This document shows, piece after piece, positions 44,055-54,887 of a stretch of 64,000 nt of DNA (position 1 is its first letter; each line of letters begins with the position of its first letter). The translations under genes were made by a program, and so were the position numbers. The stretch covers positions 14,238-78,237 of the forward strand of contig DATFAA010000164.1 of the NCBI GenBank assembly GCA_035255045.1. Direction: 5' to 3'. The notes beneath the pieces are model-generated. The model saw nothing but the letters and a program-made list of their open reading frames with translations, was not told the DNA's origin and did not search any database. The stretch is from JAGTRP01 sp035255045 (GTDB taxonomy: Bacteria; Pseudomonadota; Gammaproteobacteria; Burkholderiales; Rhodocyclaceae).

Positions 44055-45200
44055 TTACTGGACGATGGCCCAGGTGCCGCCCTTGACTTCCAGCATGCGG
44101 AAAGCCGAGAGGTCGAGGCCCATGTGGTCGGTGGGCGACATGTTGAAGGTGCCGCTGGTGCCGACGAAGCCCTTGGTGGCTTCGATGGCGTCGCGGACCT
44201 TGGCCTTGTCGGTGCCGTTGGCGCGCTTGATGGCGTCCACCGCCAGCATCAGGCCGTCGTAGGCGTAGCCGCCGAAGGTGGACACGTCGGTCTTGTAGCG
44301 GGCCTTGTAGGCGTTCTCATAGGCCGTCACCACCGGCTTCTGGGGGTCGTTGGCGGGCAGCTTCTCGGGGATCAGCTGGGCCGGGGAGGGCAGGCGCACC
44401 CCTTCGGCCGCCGGGCCGGCGAGCTTCAGGAACTCGTCGGACGCGACGCCGTGGGACTGGTACAGGGGCAGCGTGATGCCGAGCTGCTTGTAGTTCTTGG
44501 TGACGATGGCCGGACCCTGGCCGAGGCCGAAGACGAACACGGCCTGTACCCCCGGGGTGTTCTTGATCTTGGTGAGCTGCGGGCTGATGTCGGTGTCCTT
44601 GGGGCCGTAGGTCTCGTTGGCCACCAGGGTGATGCCGTACTTGCCGGCCACCGCCTCGGTCTCCTTCTTGCCGGACTGGCCGAAGCCGGAGGTCTCGGAC
44701 AAGAGGGCCACCTTGGTCAGGCCGCGCTTCTTCATGTCCTCGAACACCTTCTCGGCCGCCATGCGGTCGGTGTGCGGGGTCTTGAAGACGTGTTTCTTGA
44801 CGGGCTCGGTGATGACCACGGCGCCGGCCAGGGAGATGAAGGGGGTGCCGGACTTCTCGGCCAGGGGAACCATGGACATGGTGGCGCCGGTGGTGGTGCC
44901 GCCGACCAGCACGTCCACCTTGTCGTCGTCGATCAGGCGCTTGGCGAAGCCGTTGGCCTTGTTGGCGTCGCTGCCGTCGTCATAGTGGACCAGCTGCAGC
45001 TGGCGGCCGAGGACGCCGCCCTTCTTGTTGATTTCCTCGACGTACATCTGCAGGGTCTTGAGCTCCGGGTCGCCCAGGAAGGCGGCGGGGCCGGTGACCG
45101 AGAGCACCGAGCCGATCTTGATCGGCTCGGCGGCGATGGCCCCCAGGGCTCCCAGGGCCAGCGCGGCGCCGGCGACGACTTTCTTCATCATGTGGTTCAT
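44055..45200 (-). CDS. ABC transporter periplasmic binding protein (Leu/Ile/Val type I family)
   Basis: The 381-residue exported protein has a signal peptide (about residues 1-24, ending AIAAE) and the type I periplasmic binding fold (IKIGSVLSVTGPAAFLGDP, VDVLVGGTTTGATMSM). Members bind branched-chain amino acids, amides or aromatic acids such as benzoate and phenylacetate analogues. Its own permease and ATPase genes are not adjacent, but an orphan LivHMGF set lies about 10 kb away in the divergent block, so the two halves probably form one transporter. The SD AAAGGAG is strong. Being inside the paa operon, it argues for an aromatic acid ligand. Confidence 0.9.
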   Translation of the reverse strand: MNHMMKKVVAGAALALGALGAIAAEPIKIGSVLSVTGPAAFLGDPELKTLQMYVEEINKKGGVLGRQLQLVHYDDGSDANKANGFAKRLIDDDKVDVLVGGTTTGATMSMVPLAEKSGTPFISLAGAVVITEPVKKHVFKTPHTDRMAAEKVFEDMKKRGLTKVALLSETSGFGQSGKKETEAVAGKYGITLVANETYGPKDTDISPQLTKIKNTPGVQAVFVFGLGQGPAIVTKNYKQLGITLPLYQSHGVASDEFLKLAGPAAEGVRLPSPAQLIPEKLPANDPQKPVVTAYENAYKARYKTDVSTFGGYAYDGLMLAVDAIKRANGTDKAKVRDAIEATKGFVGTSGTFNMSPTDHMGLDLSAFRMLEVKGGTWAIVQ

Positions 45201-45227
45201 GGTCTTGTCTCCTTTGTTGATTTATCG

Positions 45228-46433
<1,206 letters not shown>

Positions 46434-46478
46434 GGTTGTCCTTTTACTCATGTCGGGGTTGCGACGGCGGGGCGGCTC

Positions 46479-47804
<1,326 letters not shown>

Positions 47805-47832
47805 GGTTCTCTCCTCTCTGTGGTGTGGTGGC

Positions 47833-48297
47833 TCAACTGGCCTGTTGCAGACCGGCGATGACCTCGCCGCTGATGCGATAGCTCTTGCCCCGGAAGAGGG
47901 CGATGGTCTGGCCGCTCAGGGAGCGGACGGTGATGTCGTACACGCCGGTGCGGCCGGCGGCGGACTGTTCGACGGCTTCGGCCTCCAGGGTCTCGCCTTC
48001 CCTGGCCGGGGCCAGGAAGTCGATATGGCAGGCCGAGGCCACGGTGTTGCGGTTGTAGCTGTTGCAGGCGTAGGCGAAGGCCGTGTCGGCCAGGGCGAAG
48101 ATCATGCCGCCGTGGCAGATGTGGTGGCCATTGACCATGTCGGGGCGGACCACCATGCGGATCAGGGAGCGGCCCGGCTGGACGCTGACGAGCTGCAGGC
48201 CCAGCCCCTGGGCGGCCCGGTCCCGGGCCCACATGGCCTGGGCGGTGGCCTCGGCCAGGGCCTGGGCTTCGGCCGGGGTCGGTGTCGGGTTATTCAT
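47833..48297 (-). CDS. paaI: PaaI, hydroxyphenylacetyl-CoA thioesterase
   Basis: The 154-residue hotdog-fold thioesterase has the PaaI signature HGGMIFALADTAFAYACNS. PaaI hydrolyses hydroxylated phenylacetyl-CoA by-products and rescues CoA when the epoxidase/isomerase steps stall. Its ATG overlaps the end of paaH by 8 bases, so translation is coupled. The longer frame upstream is the antisense-free reading of paaH and is not used. Confidence 0.92.
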   Translation of the reverse strand: MNNPTPTPAEAQALAEATAQAMWARDRAAQGLGLQLVSVQPGRSLIRMVVRPDMVNGHHICHGGMIFALADTAFAYACNSYNRNTVASACHIDFLAPAREGETLEAEAVEQSAAGRTGVYDITVRSLSGQTIALFRGKSYRISGEVIAGLQQAS

Positions 48298-49819
48298 GGA
48301 TATTCCTTCCGGCAAAAACGGCGCGCTGGATGAGCGGCGAAATACGGTAGCGGTCCTCGCCATAGCTGGCGCCCAGGTTGGCGAGAACGTCCCGGACGGC
48401 GGCGACACCGACCCGGTCGGCCCAGGCCAGGGGGCCCTGGGGATAGTTGACCCCCAGGCGCATGGCCGAATCGGCCCCGGCGGCGGAGCAGACGCCTTGG
48501 TTCACCGCGTCGGCCGCCTCGTTGGCCAGCATGGCGACGGTGCGCATGACGGCCAGCCCGGGCACGTCCCCCAGGCGGGAGACGGCGAAACCGGCGGATT
48601 GGAGGAGGGCGATGGCGGCCGCGGCGGCGGCCGGGTCGCACTGGTCGGCGACGGCCACGGCGATGCGGCCGGCCTTGGCGTAGTCGAGGGCGAGGTCCAC
48701 CAGCACGGTGTTGGCGACGCCGCTCTCGGCGGCCCGCCGGGTGGCGGTGCGGCCGTCGGTGACGTAGAGCACGGCGCGGCCGATGCGGGCGACGCAGCCG
48801 CCCTCGTCCGGGACGCGGCTGAAGGACAGGCCGGTGTTCTCCAGGCGGTCGGCCAGGGCTTCGGCCAAGGCCGACTCGCCGCACAGGGTGATCTTGCCGG
48901 CCGGCACCTGGGGCGCCTCGGTGCGGGGCTCGGGGCGGACGGCGCCTTCCCGGTAGTCGTAGAAGCCGCGGCCCGTCTTCTTGCCGTAGAAGCCCGCATC
49001 CACCAGCTCCTGCTGGATGAGGGAGGGCAGGAAGCGCTGGTCGTTGTAGAAGGCCCGCCACACCGAGTTGGTGACGGCGAAGTTGACGTCGTGGCCGATC
49101 ATGTCCATGAGCTCGAAGGGGCCCATGCGGAAGCCGCCGGCCTCGCGCATGACGGCGTCGATGGTGGCGTAGTCGGCGGCGCCCTCCTGGGCCAGGCGCA
49201 GGGCCTCGGCGTAGTAGGGGCGGGCGACCCGGTTTACGATGAAGCCCGGGGTGGACTTGGCGTGCACCGGGGTCTTGCCCCAGGCCGCCGCGGTGGCGAA
49301 CAGGGTGTCGGCCACGGCCCCGTCGGTGGCGAGGCCGGAGACGATCTCCACCAGGGCCATGAGGGGCGCCGGGTTGAAGAAATGCAGGCCGGCCAGGCGC
49401 TCGGGGCGGCGCAGGGCCGAGCCGATGGCGGTGACGGAGATGGACGAGGTGTTGGTGCCGAAGATGCAGTCGCCGGCGACGATGGCTTCCAGGTCGGCGT
49501 AGAGCTTCTGCTTGGCGCCCAGGTCCTCGACGATGGCTTCGACCACCAGGGCGCAGTCGGCCAGTTCACCGAGTTCGGCCACCGGCAGCAGCCGGGCGCC
49601 GGCCGCCTGGGCGGCCTCGGCGGTCATGCGGCCCTTTTCGGCCAGCTTGGCGAACTGGGTGCGGATGCCGTCCACCGCCTTGGCGGCGGCGCCGGGGCGG
49701 TTGTCCAGGAGCTTGACCGGATGGCCGGCGGCAGCCGCCACCTGGGCGATGCCGGCGCCCATGGCGCCGGTGCCGACCACGGCGACGACGGCCTGTTGGG
49801 GGAGGGGGTTCTGACTCAC
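48290..49819 (-). CDS. paaH: PaaH, 3-hydroxyacyl-CoA (3-hydroxyadipyl-CoA) dehydrogenase
   Basis: The 509-residue NAD-dependent dehydrogenase has the Rossmann motif VGTGAMGAGIAQVAAAAGH, the FFNPAPLMALVEIV segment and a first 3HCDH C-terminal domain, followed by a second, degenerate copy (about 400-500), as in E. coli PaaH (475 residues). It oxidises 3-hydroxyadipyl-CoA. I chose GTG at 49819 as start: GGAGAG lies seven bases upstream and the paaG stop is just before it. No ATG fits. Confidence 0.9.
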   Translation of the reverse strand: MSQNPLPQQAVVAVVGTGAMGAGIAQVAAAAGHPVKLLDNRPGAAAKAVDGIRTQFAKLAEKGRMTAEAAQAAGARLLPVAELGELADCALVVEAIVEDLGAKQKLYADLEAIVAGDCIFGTNTSSISVTAIGSALRRPERLAGLHFFNPAPLMALVEIVSGLATDGAVADTLFATAAAWGKTPVHAKSTPGFIVNRVARPYYAEALRLAQEGAADYATIDAVMREAGGFRMGPFELMDMIGHDVNFAVTNSVWRAFYNDQRFLPSLIQQELVDAGFYGKKTGRGFYDYREGAVRPEPRTEAPQVPAGKITLCGESALAEALADRLENTGLSFSRVPDEGGCVARIGRAVLYVTDGRTATRRAAESGVANTVLVDLALDYAKAGRIAVAVADQCDPAAAAAAIALLQSAGFAVSRLGDVPGLAVMRTVAMLANEAADAVNQGVCSAAGADSAMRLGVNYPQGPLAWADRVGVAAVRDVLANLGASYGEDRYRISPLIQRAVFAGRNIHE

Positions 49820-49823
49820 TTTT

Positions 49824-50618
49824 TCACTCTCCGGTGAAATTGGGAGCGCGCTTTTCCATGAAGGCCTTGACCCCCTCGGCATAGTCCGGGCTCCAGCCCA
49901 GTTCGCGCATGAAGCCCCCTTCCATGGAGAGCTGCTGCTCCAGGGTGTGGCCGGCGGCGGCGTGCATGGCCTGGCGGGTGCGGACCAGGGCCTTGGTCGG
50001 CATGGCCGCCAGCTGCCGGGCCAGGGCGTCCACGGCGGCGGCGAATTCGGCGTCGTCGATGCATTGCCAGATGAGGCCCCATTCGGCGGCCTTCTCGGCC
50101 GGCAGCTTGTCGGCCAGGAGGGCCAGGCCCATGGCCCGGGCCATGCCGACCCGCTGGGGCAGGAACCAGGTGCCGCCGGTGTCGGGCACTAGGCCGATCT
50201 TGGAGAACGCCTGGAGGAAGGAGGCGGACTTGGTGGCCACCACCAGGTCGCAGGCCAGGGCCACCGAGGCCCCGGCGCCGGCAGCGATGCCGTTGACCGC
50301 CGCGATGGTGGGAACCCGCAGGTTCTGCAGGCGCAGCACCAGGGGCTTGTAGTTGCGCTCGACCACGTTGCCCAGGTCCGGCATCTTGCCGTCCACCATG
50401 CGCATGGCGGAGTCGGCCAGGTCCTGGCCGGCGCAGAAGGCGCGGCCGGCACCGGTCAGCACCAGGACGCGGATGGACTTGTCCTCCTGGACGCGGTCGA
50501 GGGCGGTGCGCAGTTCCTGGTGCATCTCGCCGGTGAAGCTGTTGAGCTTGTCCGGGCGGTTGAGGGTCAGGCGGGCGACGCCGCCGTCAACGCTGAAGCT
50601 GATGGTTTCGAAATTCAT
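49824..50618 (-). CDS. paaG: PaaG, ring-1,2-epoxyphenylacetyl-CoA isomerase
   Basis: The 264-residue crotonase has AFCAGQDLADS and the PaaG-type GIAAGAGASVALACDLVVA segment, followed by FSKIGLVPDTGGTWFLPQRVG. PaaG converts the ring epoxide of phenylacetyl-CoA to oxepin-CoA. Its presence implies that an aromatic CoA epoxide is made by some oxygenase; none of the PaaABCDE type is in the window. It is 9 bases downstream of paaN and 4 bases ahead of the paaH GTG. Confidence 0.93.
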   Translation of the reverse strand: MNFETISFSVDGGVARLTLNRPDKLNSFTGEMHQELRTALDRVQEDKSIRVLVLTGAGRAFCAGQDLADSAMRMVDGKMPDLGNVVERNYKPLVLRLQNLRVPTIAAVNGIAAGAGASVALACDLVVATKSASFLQAFSKIGLVPDTGGTWFLPQRVGMARAMGLALLADKLPAEKAAEWGLIWQCIDDAEFAAAVDALARQLAAMPTKALVRTRQAMHAAAGHTLEQQLSMEGGFMRELGWSPDYAEGVKAFMEKRAPNFTGE

Positions 50619-50627
50619 TGTCCGGTC

Positions 50628-52295
50628 TCACACGTGGTAGCGGCGCTGGACGACGCAGAAGCGGTTGGCCACGAAGGCGGCGTCGGCGTAGGAGGCGTTG
50701 GCGGCCGGGTTGCCGCCGGTGCCGTGGTAGTCGGAATAGGCGGCCGACTGGTTCACGAAGACGCCGCCGGTGAGGTTGATGGATAGTGCGACCTTGGCCC
50801 GCAGGGTGGCGGCGGTCATGGCGTCGATCACCTCTTCCCGGGTGGAGTAGAGGCCGACGGTGAGGGCGCCGTGGGTGGCGACCACGCGCTCGGAGAGGGC
50901 GATGGCGGCGGCGGTGTCGGACACCTTGACGATGAAGCTGATGGGGCCGAAGCGCTCTTCCATATAGGCCTTCTCGTCGGAAGCGTCGCACGCCAGCAGC
51001 ACCGGGGTGCGGACCTCGGCTTCGGGGAAGTCGGGGTTCTGGAGGCGGGTGGAGGCCAGGACGACCTTGCCCAGGGCGCCGCTGTCGGCCTGCTCGATGC
51101 GCTTCAGGGTATCGCTGGACTGCACGGCGCCGAGCACGGCGAGGGCGACTTCCGGCTTGGCCAGGAAACCGCTGACCGCCTTGGCGAGATCGGCGCAGAC
51201 CTCGTCGTAGCTCTTGTGGCCCTCGTCGGTGTCGATGCCGCCGGCGGGGACGAAGAGGGCCTGGGAGGTGGTGCACATCTGGCCCGTATACAGGGACAGG
51301 GTGAAGGCCAGGTTGCGCAGCATGGCCTTGTAGGCGTCGGTGGAGTCCACCACGATGTTGTTCACGCCGGCCAGCTCGGCATAGACCCGGGCCTGGCGGC
51401 AGTTGTCGACGAGCCACTGGCCGAAGACGTTGCCGCCGGTGAAATCCACGGACTTGACGGCGGGGTGGGTGACCAGCTTCTGGGTGGCGGCGCGCTCGGC
51501 GGCGACGCACAGGGTCACCAGGTTGGGGTCGATGCCGTTCTCGGCCAGGACGGCGCGGATGGTGCGCACGGTGATGGCGGCCGGCAGGATGGCGTTGCTG
51601 TGGGGCTTGACGATGACGGCATTGCCGGTGGCCAGCGCCGCGAACAGGCCGGGATAGGTGTTCCAGGTGGGGAAGGTGCCGCAGCCGACGACGACGCCGA
51701 CGCCGTAACCGACGATCTCGAAGTGCTTCTTCATGACCAGGGAGGGATTCTTGCCCTGGGGCTTGTCCCAGATGGTCTCGGCCGGCACGAAGCTCATTTC
51801 CCGGTAGGCGTAGGCGACGGCCTCGAGGCCGCGGTCCTGGGCATGGGGGGAGCCGGCCTGGAAGGCCATCATCCAGCCCTGGCCGGTAGTCATCATGACG
51901 GCGTGGGCGATTTCGAAGCTCTGCTTGTTGAGGCGGTCGAGGATTTCCAGGCAGATGCCGGTGCGGCCGTCGGTGCCGGCCTTCTGCCAGCCGACCATGG
52001 CCTGCTGGCCGGCGGCGATGAGTGCCTCATGGTCGCAGACCGGGTATTGCACATTCAATTGCACGCCGTAGGGGGAGCGCTCGCCCCCCAGCCAGCCGGT
52101 CTGGCCGGGCTGTCCCAGGTCGAATTGCTTGCCGAGGTGGGCTTCGAAGGCCTTCTTGCCGTCTTCCGCCGCGGTTTCGCCGTAGGCCTTGGGGCTCGGC
52201 ATCTCGCTGAAGGCGGACCAGTAAACACGTGTACGGATGGCGTCGAGGGCGCCGTCGAGGGTGGCGCGGTGCTTCTCTAGTAGGGGATGGGACAT
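50628..52295 (-). CDS. paaN: PaaN-type aldehyde dehydrogenase of phenylacetate degradation
   Basis: The 555-residue member of the aldehyde dehydrogenase superfamily belongs to the group annotated as PaaN in betaproteobacteria. The nucleotide-binding region carries VVVGCGTFPTWNTYP, then VDFTGGNVFG, and the catalytic Cys is in YTGQMCTTSQALFVP. It should oxidise the semialdehyde formed by opening of the oxepin-CoA ring. Unlike E. coli PaaZ it has no C-terminal MaoC hydratase domain, so ring hydrolysis needs a separate protein not seen here. It is the first gene of the leftward operon; the start has a strong SD (AAGGAG). Confidence 0.9.
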   Translation of the reverse strand: MSHPLLEKHRATLDGALDAIRTRVYWSAFSEMPSPKAYGETAAEDGKKAFEAHLGKQFDLGQPGQTGWLGGERSPYGVQLNVQYPVCDHEALIAAGQQAMVGWQKAGTDGRTGICLEILDRLNKQSFEIAHAVMMTTGQGWMMAFQAGSPHAQDRGLEAVAYAYREMSFVPAETIWDKPQGKNPSLVMKKHFEIVGYGVGVVVGCGTFPTWNTYPGLFAALATGNAVIVKPHSNAILPAAITVRTIRAVLAENGIDPNLVTLCVAAERAATQKLVTHPAVKSVDFTGGNVFGQWLVDNCRQARVYAELAGVNNIVVDSTDAYKAMLRNLAFTLSLYTGQMCTTSQALFVPAGGIDTDEGHKSYDEVCADLAKAVSGFLAKPEVALAVLGAVQSSDTLKRIEQADSGALGKVVLASTRLQNPDFPEAEVRTPVLLACDASDEKAYMEERFGPISFIVKVSDTAAAIALSERVVATHGALTVGLYSTREEVIDAMTAATLRAKVALSINLTGGVFVNQSAAYSDYHGTGGNPAANASYADAAFVANRFCVVQRRYHV

Positions 52296-52359
52296 CGAAA
52301 TCTCCTTGGGGACATTTTCTTCGGCAGGTGCACTTGCCATGGCACCGCTCTGGCTACAC

Positions 52360-52401
52360 ACGATACGAAACATGTCAGCAAAAGTCAAACACGAGTATCG
52401 T
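52360..52401. promoter_or_regulatory. inverted repeat ACGATAC ... GTATCGT
   Basis: Two perfect 7-base arms (52360-52366 and 52395-52401) are separated by 28 bases, close to the paaN start. Spaced half-sites of this kind are typical for dimeric repressors such as PaaX or PaaR. I cannot match either consensus with confidence. Confidence 0.4.
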
Positions 52402-52441
52402 AAAAATCAGCGGTATCTGATGTTCTGTATAGATGAACCGA

Positions 52442-52468
52442 TTACGGCAAGCGATATGTGTACCGTAA
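52442..52468. promoter_or_regulatory. inverted repeat TTACGG ... CCGTAA
   Basis: Six-base arms at 52442-52447 and 52463-52468 are separated by 15 bases, in the middle of the divergent region. It is a possible operator site. Confidence 0.35.
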
Positions 52469-52569
52469 AAACAGTATGTTAAGCGATGTTAAGGTTGGTG
52501 TAAGGTTTGACGTTTCGAAATCCAGAATTGGTTCCGTACATAAATTTCACTCAATCGATACAAAAGTTA

Positions 52570-52599
52570 TTGACACGCGGTGCACAGATGTATCACTAT
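52570..52599 (+). promoter_or_regulatory. sigma-70-like promoter of the di-iron oxygenase block
   Basis: A perfect -35 hexamer TTGACA (52570-52575) is followed at 15-18 bases by TATCAC/CACTAT (52591-52599) as -10. The start codon is about 70 bases further on, with a very strong SD (AAGGAGGAG). Confidence 0.55.
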
Positions 52600-52670
52600 G
52601 CGTCTCACGCCATCCGGACAAGCCGGGTGGGCTACCAACCCAACGACGCAATCCTTATTAAGGAGGAGAT

Positions 52671-53699
52671 ATGGCTAGCAACAAGGAGCGCTTTGCTGAC
52701 ACGATGGAATTCCCGCCGGCAACCGAACAGCCGAACGTCTATCCGCTGTCCTGGAACAGCAAGACCAAGAAGCTGCAGGAAGTCTGGGAAGCCGCCCTGC
52801 GGGAAAACTGGGACCCCGAGAAGCTGCCCTGGGACACCCTGGATGTGGATAGCTACAGCTGGGAAGAGCGCGAGTCGATCGCCTACTGGTGGACCCTGCT
52901 GTCCGTGTTCGACGCTTCCGCCCCCCCGGTCTTCGCCGAGGCCCTGATCAAGACCTACGAGGTCCATGAGGAAGACCCGGTGCGCAAGTGCTTCTTCTCC
53001 GTCACCCGTGACGAGCAGAACCACGAGATCATGTGCGGCCTGGCCATCACCAAGCTCCTCGGCCATCCCGATCCGATCACCTACGAGCCCAAGACCGACC
53101 TCGGCCGTCGCCTGCAGAAGAACGCCAAGTGGCTGTACTTCAACGGCGGCCGCTACTGGAACGGCTACAAGCAGGCCGTGCCCAAGTACGACCTGGCCGT
53201 CCTGTTCAGCTCCTTCCTGATGGGCGAGATCGCCGCCGCCACCATCTTCAAGCAGATGTACGAAAACTCCCGCGAGGCGGTGTTCAAGGAAGGCTTCAAG
53301 AACATCGGCCGCGACGAGGGCCGCCACATGGCCATCTGCATGGCGGTCATGGAGCGCGACTACCCGGGCCTGGACGAGTCCACCAAGTCCATCGTCACCA
53401 AGCAGATCCGCGCCGGCTACCTGTTCCTGTCCGCCGTGCTGTTCGAGCCCCCGATGGAATTCTGGGACCTGCCCTCCGACTTCATCGCCAACCAGCGCGA
53501 AGCCGAGGAAGTGGCCCGCCTGGCCGGCTTCGGCATCCCGACCTACGAGATGAAGCTGCAGAACTGGAAGAACGCCATGATCAACCTGAAGGGCGTCCTC
53601 GACCGCTACAAGATTCCCTTCCCGGCCATCCCGGAAGTCGGCATCACCGGCGAGGAAGTCAGCGACGTCGACATGGAAGACATCATTCCGGTCTTCTAA
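52671..53699 (+). CDS. ferritin-like di-iron protein, probable oxygenase component
   Basis: The 342-residue soluble protein shows the carboxylate di-iron pattern twice: Glu90 with E115-Q-N-H118, and Glu186 with E216-G-R-H219, inside predicted long helices. Spacing (25 and 30 residues) fits the ferritin-like superfamily that includes ribonucleotide reductase R2, AurF and bacterial multicomponent monooxygenases. It is not PaaA, PaaC or BoxB by motif. The next gene encodes a matching [2Fe-2S]/FAD reductase, so the pair should form a two-component O2-activating system. Position opposite paaGHIJKN suggests the substrate is an aromatic acid or its CoA ester. The start has AAGGAGGAG. I cannot name the subfamily. 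Confidence 0.8.
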   Translation: MASNKERFADTMEFPPATEQPNVYPLSWNSKTKKLQEVWEAALRENWDPEKLPWDTLDVDSYSWEERESIAYWWTLLSVFDASAPPVFAEALIKTYEVHEEDPVRKCFFSVTRDEQNHEIMCGLAITKLLGHPDPITYEPKTDLGRRLQKNAKWLYFNGGRYWNGYKQAVPKYDLAVLFSSFLMGEIAAATIFKQMYENSREAVFKEGFKNIGRDEGRHMAICMAVMERDYPGLDESTKSIVTKQIRAGYLFLSAVLFEPPMEFWDLPSDFIANQREAEEVARLAGFGIPTYEMKLQNWKNAMINLKGVLDRYKIPFPAIPEVGITGEEVSDVDMEDIIPVF

Positions 53700-53725
53700 A
53701 GTGACCCAATAGCAGCAATGGGCCC

Positions 53726-53753
53726 GGCCGGCGCTCCCCTGGGGGCGCCGGCC
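53726..53753 (+). other. strong GC-rich hairpin between oxygenase and reductase genes
   Basis: GGCCGGCGC/GCGCCGGCC with additional pairing gives a 12-base stem around a 4-base loop. No T-run follows. It could attenuate transcription or stabilise the upstream mRNA, so that the oxygenase is made in excess over the reductase and transporter. Confidence 0.55.
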
Positions 53754-53792
53754 TTGCCGCAACAGAGAAACCAGTATTAGAAGGGGAAGAAA

Positions 53793-54842
53793 ATGGCTCG
53801 TATCATCATGCAGCCCTCCGGCAAGTCGGTGGATTGCGCCTATGGCGATACCGTTCTGATGGCGCTCGAGAAGGCCGGCTACGCCCTGCCCAACAACTGC
53901 CGGGCCGGCGCCTGCGGCGAATGCAAGGTCAAGGTCACCGGCGGCCAGTTCGACCAGGGCATGGTCCTCGACATGGCCCTGTCCCAGGAGGAGCGCAAGC
54001 AGGGTTACGGCCTCATGTGCATGGCCAAGCCCATCTCCGAGGAACTGGTGATCGAGTGGGGCACCGAGGATGCCAAGCCCAAGCTCTTCCCGCCCCGGGA
54101 GGACGCCCTCTTCGTCGTCATCGACAAGAAGCCCATCGCCGCCCGCGTCGTCGAACTGCGCCTGCGTCCGGTCGGCCAGCCGATCCGCTACTGGCCGGGC
54201 CAGTACGTGACCATCGGCAATCCCCGGGCCGACATTCCGGCCCGCGCCTATTCCATTTCCAACGCCCCGCGCCCCGACGGCGAGCTGGTGCTCCAGGTCG
54301 CCCGCGCCGACGGCGGCGTCACCAGCAACTGGATCCACGACCAGCTGAACGTGGGCGACACCACCAAGGTCTCCGGCGCCTACGGCACCTTCATCGGTGA
54401 CCCGGCGGTGGATACCCCGGTCCTCTGCCTGGCGGCCGGCACCGGTCTCGCCCCTGTCCTCGCCCTGGCCGAGGCCGCCCTGCGCCGCGGTTTCAAGAAG
54501 CCGGTGACCATGCTTTTCTCCGCCCGCAGCCAGGAGGACGTCTACGCCAAGGGCATGATGGCCTGGTGGCGGACCAAGCACCGCAATTTCGACTACAAGA
54601 TCACCCTGACCCGGGAGGAAGCCGAGGGCTATCTCCACGGCCGCATCGGCGCGGTGCTGCCGGGGCTGTTCCCGGATCTTTCCAAGCACACCATCTTCGC
54701 CGCCGGCAGCCCGGAGTTCGTCGAGGCCTGCATCGCGGCGGTGAAGCAGCTCGGCGCCAGGGACGAGATGATCTACACCGAGGGCTTCTTCGCCCAGCAG
54801 CAGCCGGTGGTGGCCGACGCCGACCACCTGTTGCCGGTGTGA
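53793..54842 (+). CDS. [2Fe-2S]/FAD/NAD(P)H reductase, partner of the di-iron protein
   Basis: The 349-residue electron-transfer protein has an N-terminal plant-type ferredoxin domain with cysteines 36, 41, 44 and 76 (CRAGACGEC...C), an FAD-binding RAYSIS at 151-156 and an NAD(P)-binding GTGLAP at 216-221. This is the domain order of reductases of bacterial di-iron monooxygenases (MmoC, TmoF, DmpP) and dioxygenases (BenC). It differs from PaaE, in which the ferredoxin domain is C-terminal. A 93-base gap with a hairpin separates it from the di-iron gene; SD is AAGGGGA. It should supply electrons for O2 activation. Confidence 0.9.
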   Translation: MARIIMQPSGKSVDCAYGDTVLMALEKAGYALPNNCRAGACGECKVKVTGGQFDQGMVLDMALSQEERKQGYGLMCMAKPISEELVIEWGTEDAKPKLFPPREDALFVVIDKKPIAARVVELRLRPVGQPIRYWPGQYVTIGNPRADIPARAYSISNAPRPDGELVLQVARADGGVTSNWIHDQLNVGDTTKVSGAYGTFIGDPAVDTPVLCLAAGTGLAPVLALAEAALRRGFKKPVTMLFSARSQEDVYAKGMMAWWRTKHRNFDYKITLTREEAEGYLHGRIGAVLPGLFPDLSKHTIFAAGSPEFVEACIAAVKQLGARDEMIYTEGFFAQQQPVVADADHLLPV

Positions 54843-54887
54843 GCGCCCGCCCGTAGCCAGGTCCCCATAACTACACCAGGAGACACC

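Larger units (their letters stand above)
52296..52670. promoter_or_regulatory. AT-rich divergent control region of the paa and di-iron oxygenase blocks
   Basis: These 375 bases, clearly more AT-rich than the genes around them, separate the leftward paa operon from the rightward oxygenase-transporter block. They hold two inverted repeats and a good sigma-70-like promoter, listed separately. No ORF is supported. A shared regulator would explain joint induction of both blocks. Confidence 0.6.

Noticed and set aside
52671..53699. Idea that the di-iron protein is PaaA, BoxB or ribonucleotide reductase R2
   Set aside because: The ExxH spacing and flanking motifs do not match PaaA or BoxB. An R2 protein would be expected beside nrdA and would not pair with a ferredoxin-FAD reductase.
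52632..54827. Long open frame antisense to the di-iron protein and reductase genes
   Set aside because: It is an antisense shadow. The sense genes have intact metal- and cofactor-binding motifs and strong ribosome-binding sites.
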